Positions 27,183 to 36,697 of a stretch of DNA of 64,000 nucleotides are shown piece by piece; position 1 is the first letter of the stretch, and every line of letters begins with the position of its first letter. The DNA is from RGIG9060 sp045645985. GTDB lineage: Bacteria > Spirochaetota > Spirochaetia > Treponematales > Treponemataceae. The position numbers and the translations under genes are program-made. The notes under the pieces are model-generated. The model searched no databases and was not told the DNA's origin. It saw only the letters and a list, made by a program, of their open reading frames with translations. The DNA is taken from contig JAZRJV010000038.1 of assembly GCA_045645985.1 (NCBI GenBank), positions 62,001-126,000 on the forward strand, in the 5' to 3' direction.

Positions 27183-28490
27183 ATGAAACAGACAGAAATT
27201 GGCTTGATTCCTGATGATTGGGAAGTTATAAAAATTCTCGGAAACTATTTCTTAAAAGGAAGAATTGGTTGGCAAGGTCTTAAGGCGTCTGAATTTAAGG
27301 ATCAAGGTCCTTATTTAGTAACAGGAACAGATTTTGTTAATGGAAGGGTAAACTGGAATACCTGTTATCATATTTCTGAGAAAAGATATGAAGAAGATAA
27401 AGCTTTGCATGTAAGAGAAGATGATATTCTTATTACCAAAGATGGGACAATTGGAAAAGTCGCTTATGTTGATAAGAAACCTGAAAAAGTATCTCTCAAT
27501 AGTCATTTATTAATAATTAGACCGTTAAAAGATAAACTGTTAAATCGTTATCTGTATTATATTTTAAATAGCAAGTTCTTTTATGATTATTACCAACAGA
27601 CACAAACTGGAACGACAATGGCTTCTTTATCGCAAGATAAAATTTCCAAGTTTGTTTATCCTTTACCATCAAAAGAAGAACAACAACGAATCGCAAAAGC
27701 CCTTTCTGATGTAGATGCACTTATTTCCACAATAGAAAAACTGCTCCAAAAGAAAAAGAACATCAAACAGGGCACAATGCAGGAACTTCTGACCGGCAAA
27801 AAACGTCTCCCAGGTTTTGCAAAATACAGCAACACAAAAATGACCGAACTGGGAGAAATCCCTGAAGATTGGGAAGTGAAGACATTATCAGAAATCTTTG
27901 AGTTTAAGCCAAACAATACTTTTACAAGAGATTGCTTAAATGATTCAAAAGGTGAATATCAAAATGTACACTATGGTGATGTACTGATAAAATATTCAAG
28001 CATTTTAGACTGCTCAAAAGAATCCATTCCATTTATAAATGAAGGAATAAATGTAAAATTCTCAAAATATGGAATTATGGAAGGAGATATTATCATCGCT
28101 GATACAGCTGAAGATGAAACAGTTGGTAAAGTTGTTGAAATCTTTAATCTTGGAGAAAAGAAAATTGTTTCTGGTTTACATACCTTCTTATGTCGTAAAA
28201 TTACAGATGATTTCGCTCCTAAATGGTTAGGTTATTTTATGAATCAAGCAATTTTTCATAATCAATTATTACCGTTCATTACAGGAACAAAAGTTTCTGC
28301 AATCTCACGGACGACAATTCAGAAAGTAAAAGTTCTCATACCATCAAACGAAGAACAAACCGCCATCGCAAATGTTCTTTCCAGCATGGACAAAGAAATA
28401 GAAACCTTAAACACAAAACTAGAAAAATACCGCAATCTCAAAACCGCCATGATGCAACAATTGCTGACGGGGAAGATTAGGTTGCTATAA
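27183..28490 (+). CDS. hsdS: Type I RM specificity subunit (locus 1)
   Basis: Decides the DNA target of the HsdM/HsdR complex. 435 residues with two target-recognition domains (about 1-165 and 225-400), each followed by a conserved helix: DALISTIEKLLQKKKNIKQG and DKEIETLNTKLEKYRNLKTA, both ending in LLTGK. Both halves begin with the GxIPxDWEV signature. Appears intact. GGAGCA lies before the ATG; 9 nt after hsdM. Confidence 0.94.
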   Translation: MKQTEIGLIPDDWEVIKILGNYFLKGRIGWQGLKASEFKDQGPYLVTGTDFVNGRVNWNTCYHISEKRYEEDKALHVREDDILITKDGTIGKVAYVDKKPEKVSLNSHLLIIRPLKDKLLNRYLYYILNSKFFYDYYQQTQTGTTMASLSQDKISKFVYPLPSKEEQQRIAKALSDVDALISTIEKLLQKKKNIKQGTMQELLTGKKRLPGFAKYSNTKMTELGEIPEDWEVKTLSEIFEFKPNNTFTRDCLNDSKGEYQNVHYGDVLIKYSSILDCSKESIPFINEGINVKFSKYGIMEGDIIIADTAEDETVGKVVEIFNLGEKKIVSGLHTFLCRKITDDFAPKWLGYFMNQAIFHNQLLPFITGTKVSAISRTTIQKVKVLIPSNEEQTAIANVLSSMDKEIETLNTKLEKYRNLKTAMMQQLLTGKIRLL

Positions 28491-28499
28491 GAGGAAGAA

Positions 28500-29258
28500 A
28501 TGGGAAATTTTAAGCTTGAATTTGATACTCGGAAATTAGAACAGGCAATAAAAAAGCAACAGCAAGAAGCAAAGAGACAAGCTGAAAAGAATGCAAGAAT
28601 AGCTGTTGCAAAATCTATTGTTGAGAAGCAACCTGTTATAGGAGGAATTAAAATGTTAGATAAAAATTCGGAAGAACTTTTGAAAATTCTTCTTAAGATG
28701 TATGATGAATGCAAATGTTTTGATATACATGCAGATTATGAAGAAATACCAGAAGGTTATCAGAATGGATTAACACAGATTCTTGATAATTTAAAGCAAT
28801 ATGGTATGATTTTCCGTCATATAGAGTTTCTCGGAGGTGGATTTGAATTCTCACTTTCACCACAAGCAATAACATATTTTGAAGACAAAGAAAAAGCATT
28901 AAAAGCAGAACAGGAAAAAACTATGTCACAGACTATTAATATTCAGAGCTTAAATGCAACAGGTAGCAATATTAATTTTGGCAGTATAATTAATTCAACA
29001 TTAGCCGTACAAAATATTGTTTCAAATCTTGAAAAACAGATAGAAGAACAAGGTGGAGAAGATAAAGCAGAATTGAATGATTTGCTTGAAGAAGTGAAAG
29101 AACTTTGCGAAAGCATAAAGGTTAATAATCCTCTACCTAAACGAGCAAATTTAATGACGAAGATTTCAAACCACCTTGAAAAACATGGTTGGTTTTATGG
29201 TGCTGTAGTTGGATTATTAGGAACTGCAGCTATGACAGCGATAATGGGTGCAAATTAA
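28500..29258 (+). CDS. Hypothetical protein with C-terminal hydrophobic helix, RM-embedded
   Basis: 252 residues, beginning 9 nt after hsdS. N-terminal 45 residues are a basic coiled coil (EQAIKKQQQEAKRQAEKN). Residues 55-130 look like a winged-helix fold. A polar beta-type stretch, NIQSLNATGSNINFGSIIN, follows; this kind of segment is often found in proteins of unknown function near defence genes. The chain ends in an acidic coiled coil and one hydrophobic helix (AVVGLLGTAAMTAIMG). Pairs by position with the membrane protein downstream. Function unknown; an abortive-infection effector is only a guess. Confidence 0.6.
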   Translation: MGNFKLEFDTRKLEQAIKKQQQEAKRQAEKNARIAVAKSIVEKQPVIGGIKMLDKNSEELLKILLKMYDECKCFDIHADYEEIPEGYQNGLTQILDNLKQYGMIFRHIEFLGGGFEFSLSPQAITYFEDKEKALKAEQEKTMSQTINIQSLNATGSNINFGSIINSTLAVQNIVSNLEKQIEEQGGEDKAELNDLLEEVKELCESIKVNNPLPKRANLMTKISNHLEKHGWFYGAVVGLLGTAAMTAIMGAN

Positions 29259-29276
29259 TATATTGGAGAAAGATAA

Positions 29277-30026
29277 ATGAAATTAAAAAATTGGATGTCG
29301 TTATTGGTAGCATCTGTAGTTGTTTTAGTTGGAGTTTTGCTATGTATAAATGATTTATATTGGCAAAAAACAGATTCTAAAATATGGATAAGTGTAGGTT
29401 GCTCCCTTATTGCTTCTGGATTGGTTATTATTCTAACTACTCTATTGGTAGACAAAGAAAAACAAAATCCTCTTGAAGAATGGAAAATTGATAAAATTTA
29501 TATGACCCGTGCAGAAAAAAATGCAGATTCTGATCCTAAATTAGATAATGCAAAAAAATGTGTAGATGGAATTGCATTTGGTCTAAGCAAATTTAGAACC
29601 CAACAAAATGAACGTGTTATAAAATGTTTACAAAGAGGGATAAACTTTCGATTTATTACAATGAATCCAACGTCTAAATTCGTAGGACAAAGAGATATCG
29701 AGGAAAATGATGTTGCTGGTAAGATTGAAAAATCAATAAATGATTTAATCACTTGGGCAAATGATTTGAATTCTAAAAAGTATCCAGGAAGAATTCTTAT
29801 AAAGGGCTATGATTGTATGACTTTAGATTTTTATTGGAGGGTAGATGATGAACTATATATAGGTCCCTATTTGTTAGGCAAGGATAGTTCAATAACTGTT
29901 ACTTATAAATTCTTGGAAAAAGGAAAAGGTTTTAAGTATTATTCTGATTATTTTGAACAATTATGGGAACGAGATGATTTTATTTTTCTCACATTAATGA
30001 CAGGTTTTAAGAAAAATAAGAGGTGA
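29277..30026 (+). CDS. Two-TM protein with PLD-like cytoplasmic domain, RM-embedded
   Basis: 249 residues. Two hydrophobic helices (about residues 7-25 and 37-58) lead into a soluble domain. KCLQRGINFRFITMNP and VDDELYIGPYLLGKDSS resemble the strand-turn segments of phospholipase-D-like domains found in membrane-anchored prokaryotic proteins (for example DUF5919-type), but no HxKxxxxD catalytic motif is evident. It follows the previous gene by 18 nt and precedes DUF1653 by 3 nt. A membrane effector role is an inference. Confidence 0.55.
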   Translation: MKLKNWMSLLVASVVVLVGVLLCINDLYWQKTDSKIWISVGCSLIASGLVIILTTLLVDKEKQNPLEEWKIDKIYMTRAEKNADSDPKLDNAKKCVDGIAFGLSKFRTQQNERVIKCLQRGINFRFITMNPTSKFVGQRDIEENDVAGKIEKSINDLITWANDLNSKKYPGRILIKGYDCMTLDFYWRVDDELYIGPYLLGKDSSITVTYKFLEKGKGFKYYSDYFEQLWERDDFIFLTLMTGFKKNKR

Positions 30027-30029
30027 AAA

Positions 30030-30269
30030 ATGAATACAATAAAAATTCACGGAATTTATAAGCATTTTAAAGGAAATCTTTATATTGTAGAAGATATTGC
30101 GATGCATTCTGAAACAAAAGAAGAATATGTTGTTTATCGTAGATTGTATGGAGATTGCTCTTTATGGATTCGTCCAAAAGAAATGTTTTTATCAGAAGTT
30201 GACCATGATAAATATTCCAATGTTAAACAGAAGTATCGTTTTGAACTACAAAATATTCAATCAAAATGA
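30030..30269 (+). CDS. DUF1653 domain protein
   Basis: 79 residues, essentially one DUF1653 domain: IYKHFKGNLYIVEDIAMHSE, then VVYRRLYGDCSLWIRPKEMF near the middle. The domain is common in bacteria and sometimes sits beside nucleic-acid enzymes; its function is unknown. Start is 3 nt after the preceding stop, with AGAGG before the ATG. Confidence 0.8.
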   Translation: MNTIKIHGIYKHFKGNLYIVEDIAMHSETKEEYVVYRRLYGDCSLWIRPKEMFLSEVDHDKYSNVKQKYRFELQNIQSK

Positions 30270-30584
30270 TTGATACTAATGAGGGAGAATCTAATGTCCG
30301 AATCCCAGTTAATTGAATAAAAAAAAGTTAGCGTGATGAATATCTCAAATGGATTTGCGGGTTTGCTTTCCAAACTCGGTAAGTAAGACGTGATGCGGAT
30401 TGCTTTGTTTTGTAACTTTGTATTCGCTACAAACTTTCTAGCGAGAGAGATGAAACACGAGAAAGAACTTAATTCTATAAAAATCACTGTTTAAGAAAAT
30501 TCATATCCTCAAAATTACAAGGGCGACTATCACTTTGTAAAAATTGGTGTTTTTTCTTCTTTTTTGCTATATAATAAAAATATT
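30270..30584. other. Intergenic stretch with decayed-looking sequence
   Basis: About 315 nt without a convincing gene. It contains a 33-codon ORF at 30393-30494 (MRIALFCNFVFATNFLARE...) lacking a good ribosome site, a TTTGTA/TACAAA hairpin around 30417-30433, and an opposing ORF (30257-30487) overlapping the same bases. GC is locally higher around 30350-30400. Near the 3' end a TGC-TATATAAT box (30565-30575) precedes the next gene. Confidence 0.4.
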
Positions 30585-31325
30585 ATGGATGCTATAAAGG
30601 ATATTCTTTCTGAATTTATTGACAAAAAAGAATTGATAAAGGGGCTTGTTTCTAAGATTCAAAGTGCTATATTTTTAGATAAATTAAAGGAATCCAATAC
30701 TGCCTTTTTATTACAAAGAGCACATGAACCATATACACCATGCCAACCAAAGAATTTTGAAATAAAATTTTATCTTCCTGATTATTTTGATAATTATAAT
30801 ACAAATAAACCTGCGCGAATGTATATTAGAACTATTAATGGTGTAATGCCTTATTTAAAATTATTAGTTAAAATTTATACAGATACAGGAATAATTCCAA
30901 AAGTTGTTGAGTTATATCAATTTGGTAGAGAAGTTTCTATAGTTTCAATTCCAGAAATTCCATATTTGCATATATATACTCTGAATAATAATATATATAA
31001 GTCTGTCACTAAAATTGATATATACGAGATAAAAGAATCAAATGAAATAGTTTTCTTAAATACAATAAGTCCGTCTTACTTTAATTTTTTAAATCATAAA
31101 TATGTATTTAAATTTAATCATTATTGGAATATGCAATACATAGAAAATGAAAAGGAAGACTTATTTGAGAAAAATAAATTTACATGGTATATATTTAATC
31201 ATTGTCGGTGGATTGTAAATTTTGTCTATTGGACAAAGTTATTCGCTAAAAAATTTTCAAAACAGATAAAGATGACAGTTTCATTTATTTTGTTATTTTT
31301 TGTTCTATTGTTTTATGTGCACTAA
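30585..31325 (+). CDS. Hypothetical protein with C-terminal membrane anchor, RM-embedded
   Basis: 246 residues from MDAIKDILSEF. Soluble, aromatic- and Asn-rich body without recognised motifs, ending in one hydrophobic helix (MTVSFILLFFVLLFYVH), so a tail-anchored topology is likely. The in-frame TTG at 30564 is rejected because the -10 box TATAAT (30570-30575) overlaps that stretch; the leader from this promoter would be only a few nt. Base composition is even more AT-rich than its neighbours. I do not recognise the family. Confidence 0.55.
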   Translation: MDAIKDILSEFIDKKELIKGLVSKIQSAIFLDKLKESNTAFLLQRAHEPYTPCQPKNFEIKFYLPDYFDNYNTNKPARMYIRTINGVMPYLKLLVKIYTDTGIIPKVVELYQFGREVSIVSIPEIPYLHIYTLNNNIYKSVTKIDIYEIKESNEIVFLNTISPSYFNFLNHKYVFKFNHYWNMQYIENEKEDLFEKNKFTWYIFNHCRWIVNFVYWTKLFAKKFSKQIKMTVSFILLFFVLLFYVH

Positions 31326-31402
31326 TTTGTAGTGCAAAATGAAAAATGTGAAAAATAACCCAAAAATATTAGAAAAAATGTGATTTTTAATTCAAAAAAC
31401 AC

Positions 31403-31437
31403 TGGAAAAATGTGATATATAGGTCTATAATAATAAT
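31403..31437 (+). promoter_or_regulatory. Promoter of DUF4143 ATPase, predicted leaderless
   Basis: TGGAAA (31403-31408), 17-bp spacer, TATAAT (31426-31431), 6 nt, ATG at 31438. An internal promoter that could transcribe hsdR separately from hsdMS. Confidence 0.6.
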
Positions 31438-32802
31438 ATGCTTAAGCGAAAAGTTGATGATTATTTGATTCAGTGGAAAAACAATCCGGATAGACTTCCT
31501 CTTGTAATAAAAGGAGCTAGACAAATTGGAAAAACTTTTTCTGTAAGGAATTTCGCAAAAAATTACAAGAATTATATCGAAATTAATTTTATTACAGATC
31601 CGCAGTTTAAAACAATTTTTAAAAATGGGTATTCACCGGAATCTATAATAAAGGAAATCACTCTTTTAAAGCCGGAATGGGAATTTATTCCAAATGAAAC
31701 TTTGATTCTTTTTGATGAGATTCAAGTTTTTCCTGACTGTACTACGTGCCTTAAGTTTTTTAAGCTTGACGGAAAATATGATGTAATCTGTTCTGGTTCA
31801 CTTTTAGGCATCAATTACAATCAAATTACTTCTGTTAGTGTAGGTTATAAAACTGATTATGAAATGTATTCCCTTGATTTTGAAGAATTTCTATGGGCAA
31901 AAGATTATAAGCAGGAACAGATAGACGGTATTTTGGAACACATGATAAATCAAACTCCGTTTAGCGAACTAGAATATAAAGTTTGGATGGATAATTTTAT
32001 GGAATATGTAACTCTTGGTGGAATGCCACGGGTTGTCGATATGTTCATTACCAATAAAAATTATTCAGGCACATTGCAAGAGCAGCGACAAATTTTGAAA
32101 TCTTATGAAGATGATATTACAAAATACGCTTTTGGACTTGATAAGGCAAAACTCAAGAATGTTTATAATCATATTTCGGTTTTTCTTGCAAAAGAAAACA
32201 AGCGCTACCAAATTACAAAAGTAGCTCCAGGTGCAAGAAATCGAGAATATGTTGGAACAATAGACTGGCTTAATGATGCAGGTATAATAAATATCTGTTA
32301 TTGTCTTGAAAATACTGAGCTTCCTTTGAAAGGAAACTATAAACCTAATGATTATAAGATTTACTGGCGTGATACAGGTCTTTTAATTGCTTCTCTCGAT
32401 GAAGAGGCACAGATTGATTTTAGGCAGAATAAAAACTTTAATACCTATAAAGGGGCGATTTATGAAAATATAATTGCCGATGCTTTTGTAAAACAGGGAT
32501 ATGATCTTTATTATTACAAGAATGAAAAATCAACTTTGGAAATGGATTTTTTTGTAAGAGATATGAGGAGTTTGATTCCTGTTGAAGTTAAGGCAAGTGA
32601 CAATGCCACAAAATCACTTTGCAATCTGATTGAAAAAGATAAATATGGTGATATTCATTATGGAATAAAACTTTGCAAAAAAAACATAGGATTTAATGGA
32701 AAGTTTTACACATTCCCATATTTTTGTTGTTTTATGCTAAAAAAATATCTTCAGAATTTTAATCAAATTCATTATTACAATCAGGAGGAATCCAATGGCT
32801 AA
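31438..32802 (+). CDS. AAA ATPase with DUF4143 domain
   Basis: 454 residues. N-terminal AAA_14 domain with Walker A GARQIGKTFS (about 26-35), Walker B LILFDEIQVF near 95 and SGSLLG near 123; C-terminal DUF4143 with EMDFFVRD and PVEVKAS, a PD-(D/E)XK-like D..ExK arrangement. These proteins are widespread, often horizontally moved, and of uncertain function. Its stop lies inside the start of hsdR (8-nt overlap), and hsdR's ribosome site GGAGGAA lies within its last codons, so it is fused into the RM operon. Confidence 0.85.
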   Translation: MLKRKVDDYLIQWKNNPDRLPLVIKGARQIGKTFSVRNFAKNYKNYIEINFITDPQFKTIFKNGYSPESIIKEITLLKPEWEFIPNETLILFDEIQVFPDCTTCLKFFKLDGKYDVICSGSLLGINYNQITSVSVGYKTDYEMYSLDFEEFLWAKDYKQEQIDGILEHMINQTPFSELEYKVWMDNFMEYVTLGGMPRVVDMFITNKNYSGTLQEQRQILKSYEDDITKYAFGLDKAKLKNVYNHISVFLAKENKRYQITKVAPGARNREYVGTIDWLNDAGIINICYCLENTELPLKGNYKPNDYKIYWRDTGLLIASLDEEAQIDFRQNKNFNTYKGAIYENIIADAFVKQGYDLYYYKNEKSTLEMDFFVRDMRSLIPVEVKASDNATKSLCNLIEKDKYGDIHYGIKLCKKNIGFNGKFYTFPYFCCFMLKKYLQNFNQIHYYNQEESNG

Positions 32803-35800
32803 ATCTTTGCATCCTGAACGTGAAACTCAAAATCGCATTGTAAAATTCTTTGAAAAAGAACTAGGATATAAATATCTTGGTAATCTTGAAGCTGAAGCAA
32901 ATTTCAATGTTCGCTGGGGTGACTGGAAAAAGTTTCTTTCGGATTCAGGATATAGTGCCCCATTTGTTGAATCTCTTCAAAATGAATTCTTTAAAACTCT
33001 TAATGATTTTTCAAAATCACCTTATCATACGAACAAAGATGTTTACCGCATTTTAAAATACGGATTAAAACTTGCAGAATTTCCTGGTGAAGCTCCTAAA
33101 ACTGTATATTTTATTAACTGGGATGAACCTGAAAAAAATAACTTTTATATTGCCGAAGAAGTAACTGTAAATGGAAATGTAGAAAAACGTCCTGATATTG
33201 TTCTTTACATAAACGGAATTGCAATAGCTGTAATGGAATTAAAGAAAAGTACAGTAAGTGTTGCAGATGGAATTCGACAAAATGTTACAAATCAGCGAGA
33301 ACAGTTTATTCAACGATTTTTTTCTACAATTCAAATTTGTGTCGCAGCTAATGATAGTGAAGGACTTAGATATGGAACTAGTGGTACAACAGAAAAGTAT
33401 TATCTTGAATGGAAAGAAGACAATTTTACCGATCAGCTTCAAGATAAAGATGATTTAGACAAAATCCTTGAAGGAAAATGCTCAAAACAGTTAAATCTTT
33501 TAGAACAACAATGTTATAGAATTTTTCAAAAAGAACGACTTTTAGATATTATCCATAATTTTATCATTTTTGATTCTGGAATTAAGAAAATCTGTCGCTA
33601 TAATCAATTTTATGCAATTAAGCGTTGTGAAAAACGACTTTCTCGCAATCAAGGTGGAATTGTTTGGCATACTCAAGGTTCTGGAAAATCTCTTACAATG
33701 GTCTGGCTTGCTAAATGGATTTTGGAAAATATTAAGGATTCAAGAGTTCTTATCATTACAGATAGAGAAGAATTGGATGATCAAATAGAAAAGATTTTTA
33801 CTGGAGTTGATTTAAATATTAAGCGTTCAAGGTCTTCGGATAATCTTTTAAAATTATTAGACGGATATGATCGTTTAATGTGTTCTTTAATCCATAAATT
33901 TGGACGCAGAACTGGTGATGTTAGTGACCTTGATTATGAAAAATATGTTGAAGAATTAAAAAAGACTATTCCTGCGGATTTTAGCGTAAAAGATAAAGTT
34001 TTTGTTTTTGTTGATGAATGTCATCGTACAAATTCAGGAAAACTTCATCTTGCAATGAAATCAATAATGCCAGATTCTGTTTTTGTAGGTTTTACGGGAA
34101 CACCACTTTTAAAAGTTGATAAGGAACATAAAACAACAGCAACTTTGTTTGGTGGATTTATTCATACATACAAATTTGACCAAGCTGTAAATGATGGAGT
34201 TGTTCTTGATTTGCGTTATGAAGCTAGGAATATTCCCCAAGATGTAAGTAACAAAGAAAAAATTGATGCTTGGTTTGAATCAAAAACTAAAGGGCTTATG
34301 CCAAAAGCTGTGGCTGCATTAAAACAAAAATGGGCTACAATGCAACAGCTTTACAGTTCAAAAGACAGATTAGAAAAAATTGCATTAGATATTATTTTTG
34401 ATTTTGAAACAAAACAACGGCTTTGTGATGGTCGTGGAAATGCTCTTTTGGTTGCAGGAAGTATTGCTGAAGCTTGTAGATATTATGAAATTTTTCAAGA
34501 TAAAAACTTTAAAAATTGTGCAATCGTTTCTTCCTATAAACCAAATCGTAGTGAATTAAGGACTGACTTTTCCAGTACAATTGAAGATTCTGAAAATTGG
34601 AAAAAGCAAAAAGCATATTTAAAAATGCTTGGTTATAATCCAGATGTTTCTGTGGAAGATGATGATTTTTACAAGAAAATTGAAGCATTTGAAAAACGTG
34701 TAAAAGATATGTTTGTTGAAGAACCTGCAAATATGCAATTACTTATTGTTGTAGATAAATTACTTACAGGTTTTGATGCTCCTCCTTGTACTTATCTTTA
34801 TATTGATAAACCTATGCATGATCATGGTCTTTTTCAAGCAATTTGTCGTGTAAATCGACTAGATGGAGAAGACAAAGAATTTGGATATATTGTTGATTAT
34901 AAAGAATTGTTTGGTGATTTAAAAGATGCTGTAAAATCTTACACTGGTGGAGCTTTAAGTGGTTATTCAGAAGAAGATATTTCGGGACTTTTAAAGAATA
35001 AACTTGAAGAAGGAAAAAAACGTTTTGAATTTTTATTGCAGGAACTTGATACATTAACAGATGATGTTGAATATCCTCGAGATCAATTAGCTTTTAAACA
35101 CTTTTTCTGTGGTGAAAGTGGAAATGTAGATCCAGAAAATGATGAAGAATATGCAAAACTCAGAAGTAAAATGTATAAAATAGTTTCAAGTCTTGCTCGT
35201 GCTTATGCAGATTTAAAACCTGCTTTTGATGATGTTGGTTATACAAAAGAACAACAAGAAACGTATAATCATCTTGTAAAAGATTATATGGATTTAAAAG
35301 ATGAGATTGGTCTTTCAAGTGGAGATTTTATTGATCTTAAGCAGTACGATAGTTCAATGCGTCACTTAATTGATAATTATATTAGAGCCGAAGATTCAGA
35401 GAAAATAGGTGATATGGAAAATTTCACTTTACTTGCTTATATCAAAAAGAAACAAGCTGAAGATTTAAAAAATGATTTTGATTCTAATAAAAAACAAAAT
35501 AAAGCACAACAAAACGTGGCGGAGACTATTGAAAATAATATTAGACGAAAGATAATTGAAAAAACTCCCGTAAATCCAAAATATTATCAAAAGATGTCAG
35601 AACTTTTTCAAATTCTAATAAATGAGAGAAAAGAAGAAGTAGCTTCTTATAAAGAAATGTTAGAAAAATATGCAAATCTAGTTTCAGATATTGAAGAACC
35701 TCTAAAATCAAATTTTTACCCAGAATCAATTCGCTCTAGTTTTGCCTTGTGTGCTTTGTATGATAATTTTACACAAAATGAAGAATATGCTTTAGCTTTG

Positions 35801-35980
35801 CATGAATCTATTTTTACTACAAAACAAGACCATTTTAGAGGTGATTTAATAAAAGAACGCCAAATAAAAGGTGGTATTTATCAAGTTATTCGTAAATTTG
35901 AATTGAATTTATCCAGAGAAGAGCAAATGAAAAAAGTAGAAGCAATATATGAAGTTGTAAAAGAACAGGATGAATATTAA
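32795..35980 (+). CDS. hsdR: Type I restriction endonuclease subunit (locus 1)
   Basis: Motor and nuclease subunit of the RM complex. 1061 residues. N-terminal PD-(D/E)XK nuclease: Asp134 in RPDIVL, Glu148 and Lys150 in MELKK. Walker A TQGSGKS near residue 293 and DECHR near 409 start the SF2 translocase; GFTGTP and the GFDAPP..AICRVNR motifs complete it. C-terminal helical region for HsdM docking. Intact. Its stop overlaps the next ATG (TAATG). Confidence 0.95.
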   Translation: MAKSLHPERETQNRIVKFFEKELGYKYLGNLEAEANFNVRWGDWKKFLSDSGYSAPFVESLQNEFFKTLNDFSKSPYHTNKDVYRILKYGLKLAEFPGEAPKTVYFINWDEPEKNNFYIAEEVTVNGNVEKRPDIVLYINGIAIAVMELKKSTVSVADGIRQNVTNQREQFIQRFFSTIQICVAANDSEGLRYGTSGTTEKYYLEWKEDNFTDQLQDKDDLDKILEGKCSKQLNLLEQQCYRIFQKERLLDIIHNFIIFDSGIKKICRYNQFYAIKRCEKRLSRNQGGIVWHTQGSGKSLTMVWLAKWILENIKDSRVLIITDREELDDQIEKIFTGVDLNIKRSRSSDNLLKLLDGYDRLMCSLIHKFGRRTGDVSDLDYEKYVEELKKTIPADFSVKDKVFVFVDECHRTNSGKLHLAMKSIMPDSVFVGFTGTPLLKVDKEHKTTATLFGGFIHTYKFDQAVNDGVVLDLRYEARNIPQDVSNKEKIDAWFESKTKGLMPKAVAALKQKWATMQQLYSSKDRLEKIALDIIFDFETKQRLCDGRGNALLVAGSIAEACRYYEIFQDKNFKNCAIVSSYKPNRSELRTDFSSTIEDSENWKKQKAYLKMLGYNPDVSVEDDDFYKKIEAFEKRVKDMFVEEPANMQLLIVVDKLLTGFDAPPCTYLYIDKPMHDHGLFQAICRVNRLDGEDKEFGYIVDYKELFGDLKDAVKSYTGGALSGYSEEDISGLLKNKLEEGKKRFEFLLQELDTLTDDVEYPRDQLAFKHFFCGESGNVDPENDEEYAKLRSKMYKIVSSLARAYADLKPAFDDVGYTKEQQETYNHLVKDYMDLKDEIGLSSGDFIDLKQYDSSMRHLIDNYIRAEDSEKIGDMENFTLLAYIKKKQAEDLKNDFDSNKKQNKAQQNVAETIENNIRRKIIEKTPVNPKYYQKMSELFQILINERKEEVASYKEMLEKYANLVSDIEEPLKSNFYPESIRSSFALCALYDNFTQNEEYALALHESIFTTKQDHFRGDLIKERQIKGGIYQVIRKFELNLSREEQMKKVEAIYEVVKEQDEY

Positions 35981-36678
35981 TGCAAATTACAGTAAGTGGA
36001 ATTGATGTTCAAGTGAACAAAAAGAACATAAAAAATATGCATTTGTCTGTAAAACCTCCTCTTGGGAAAGTTGTTGTATCAGCACCTTTGTTATTATCAA
36101 CAAAATCAATAGAAAATTTTGTTCGATTAAATCTTGGTTGGATAAAAAAACAGCAAGAAAAATTTATTATTCAACCTCGAATGAGTGCAAGGCAATATGT
36201 GAGCGGGGAAACATACTACATTTTTGGAAAACAATTTTTTTTAGAGTTCATTCCTTCAAAAAAAAGAACTTTCAAAATAGATGGAACAAAAATTCTTTTG
36301 TATATGCCAGAAAACTCTTCTGTAGAAAACCGGCAAAAATTTATTCGAGAAAAGTTTAGAAAAATCCTAATTGAACAATTAGAACGATTAATTCCGAAGT
36401 GGGAAGAAACAACAAACCTTCATTGTGAAAGTTTTAAGACAAAATATATGACTACCCGTTGGGGAACTTGCAATTCAAAGGCAAAGCGAATTTGGATCAA
36501 TCTGCAAATGGTTGAAAAACCTCTAGAGTGTTTAGAATACATAATTCTACACGAATTGGTTCATTTAAGAATTTCTAACCATGGTAAAGATTTTATAGAA
36601 ATGATGAATCAATTTATGCCAGATTGGAAAGATAGGAAAAATCTATTAAATACTCAAATTCTAGCTTGTTATGAATGA
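35980..36678 (+). CDS. YgjP-like metal-dependent hydrolase (M48/SprT-like)
   Basis: 232 residues of the YgjP/DUF45 family. HELVHLRISNHGKDF near residue 190 provides the HExxH zinc motif plus a downstream His; TRWGTCNSKAKRIWIN before it is the other family hallmark. These genes very often accompany type I hsdR, but their part in restriction is not established. Overlaps hsdR by 1 nt, so translation is coupled. Confidence 0.9.
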   Translation: MQITVSGIDVQVNKKNIKNMHLSVKPPLGKVVVSAPLLLSTKSIENFVRLNLGWIKKQQEKFIIQPRMSARQYVSGETYYIFGKQFFLEFIPSKKRTFKIDGTKILLYMPENSSVENRQKFIREKFRKILIEQLERLIPKWEETTNLHCESFKTKYMTTRWGTCNSKAKRIWINLQMVEKPLECLEYIILHELVHLRISNHGKDFIEMMNQFMPDWKDRKNLLNTQILACYE

Positions 36679-36697
36679 TTTAATATGGGAAAATATG

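Noticed and set aside
27656..28714. Minus-strand ORFs across hsdS and the next gene
   Set aside because: Shadows of strongly coding plus-strand frames with clear HsdS motifs.
30257..30487. 76-codon minus-strand ORF
   Set aside because: Overlaps the end of the DUF1653 gene, no ribosome site; more likely decayed sequence.
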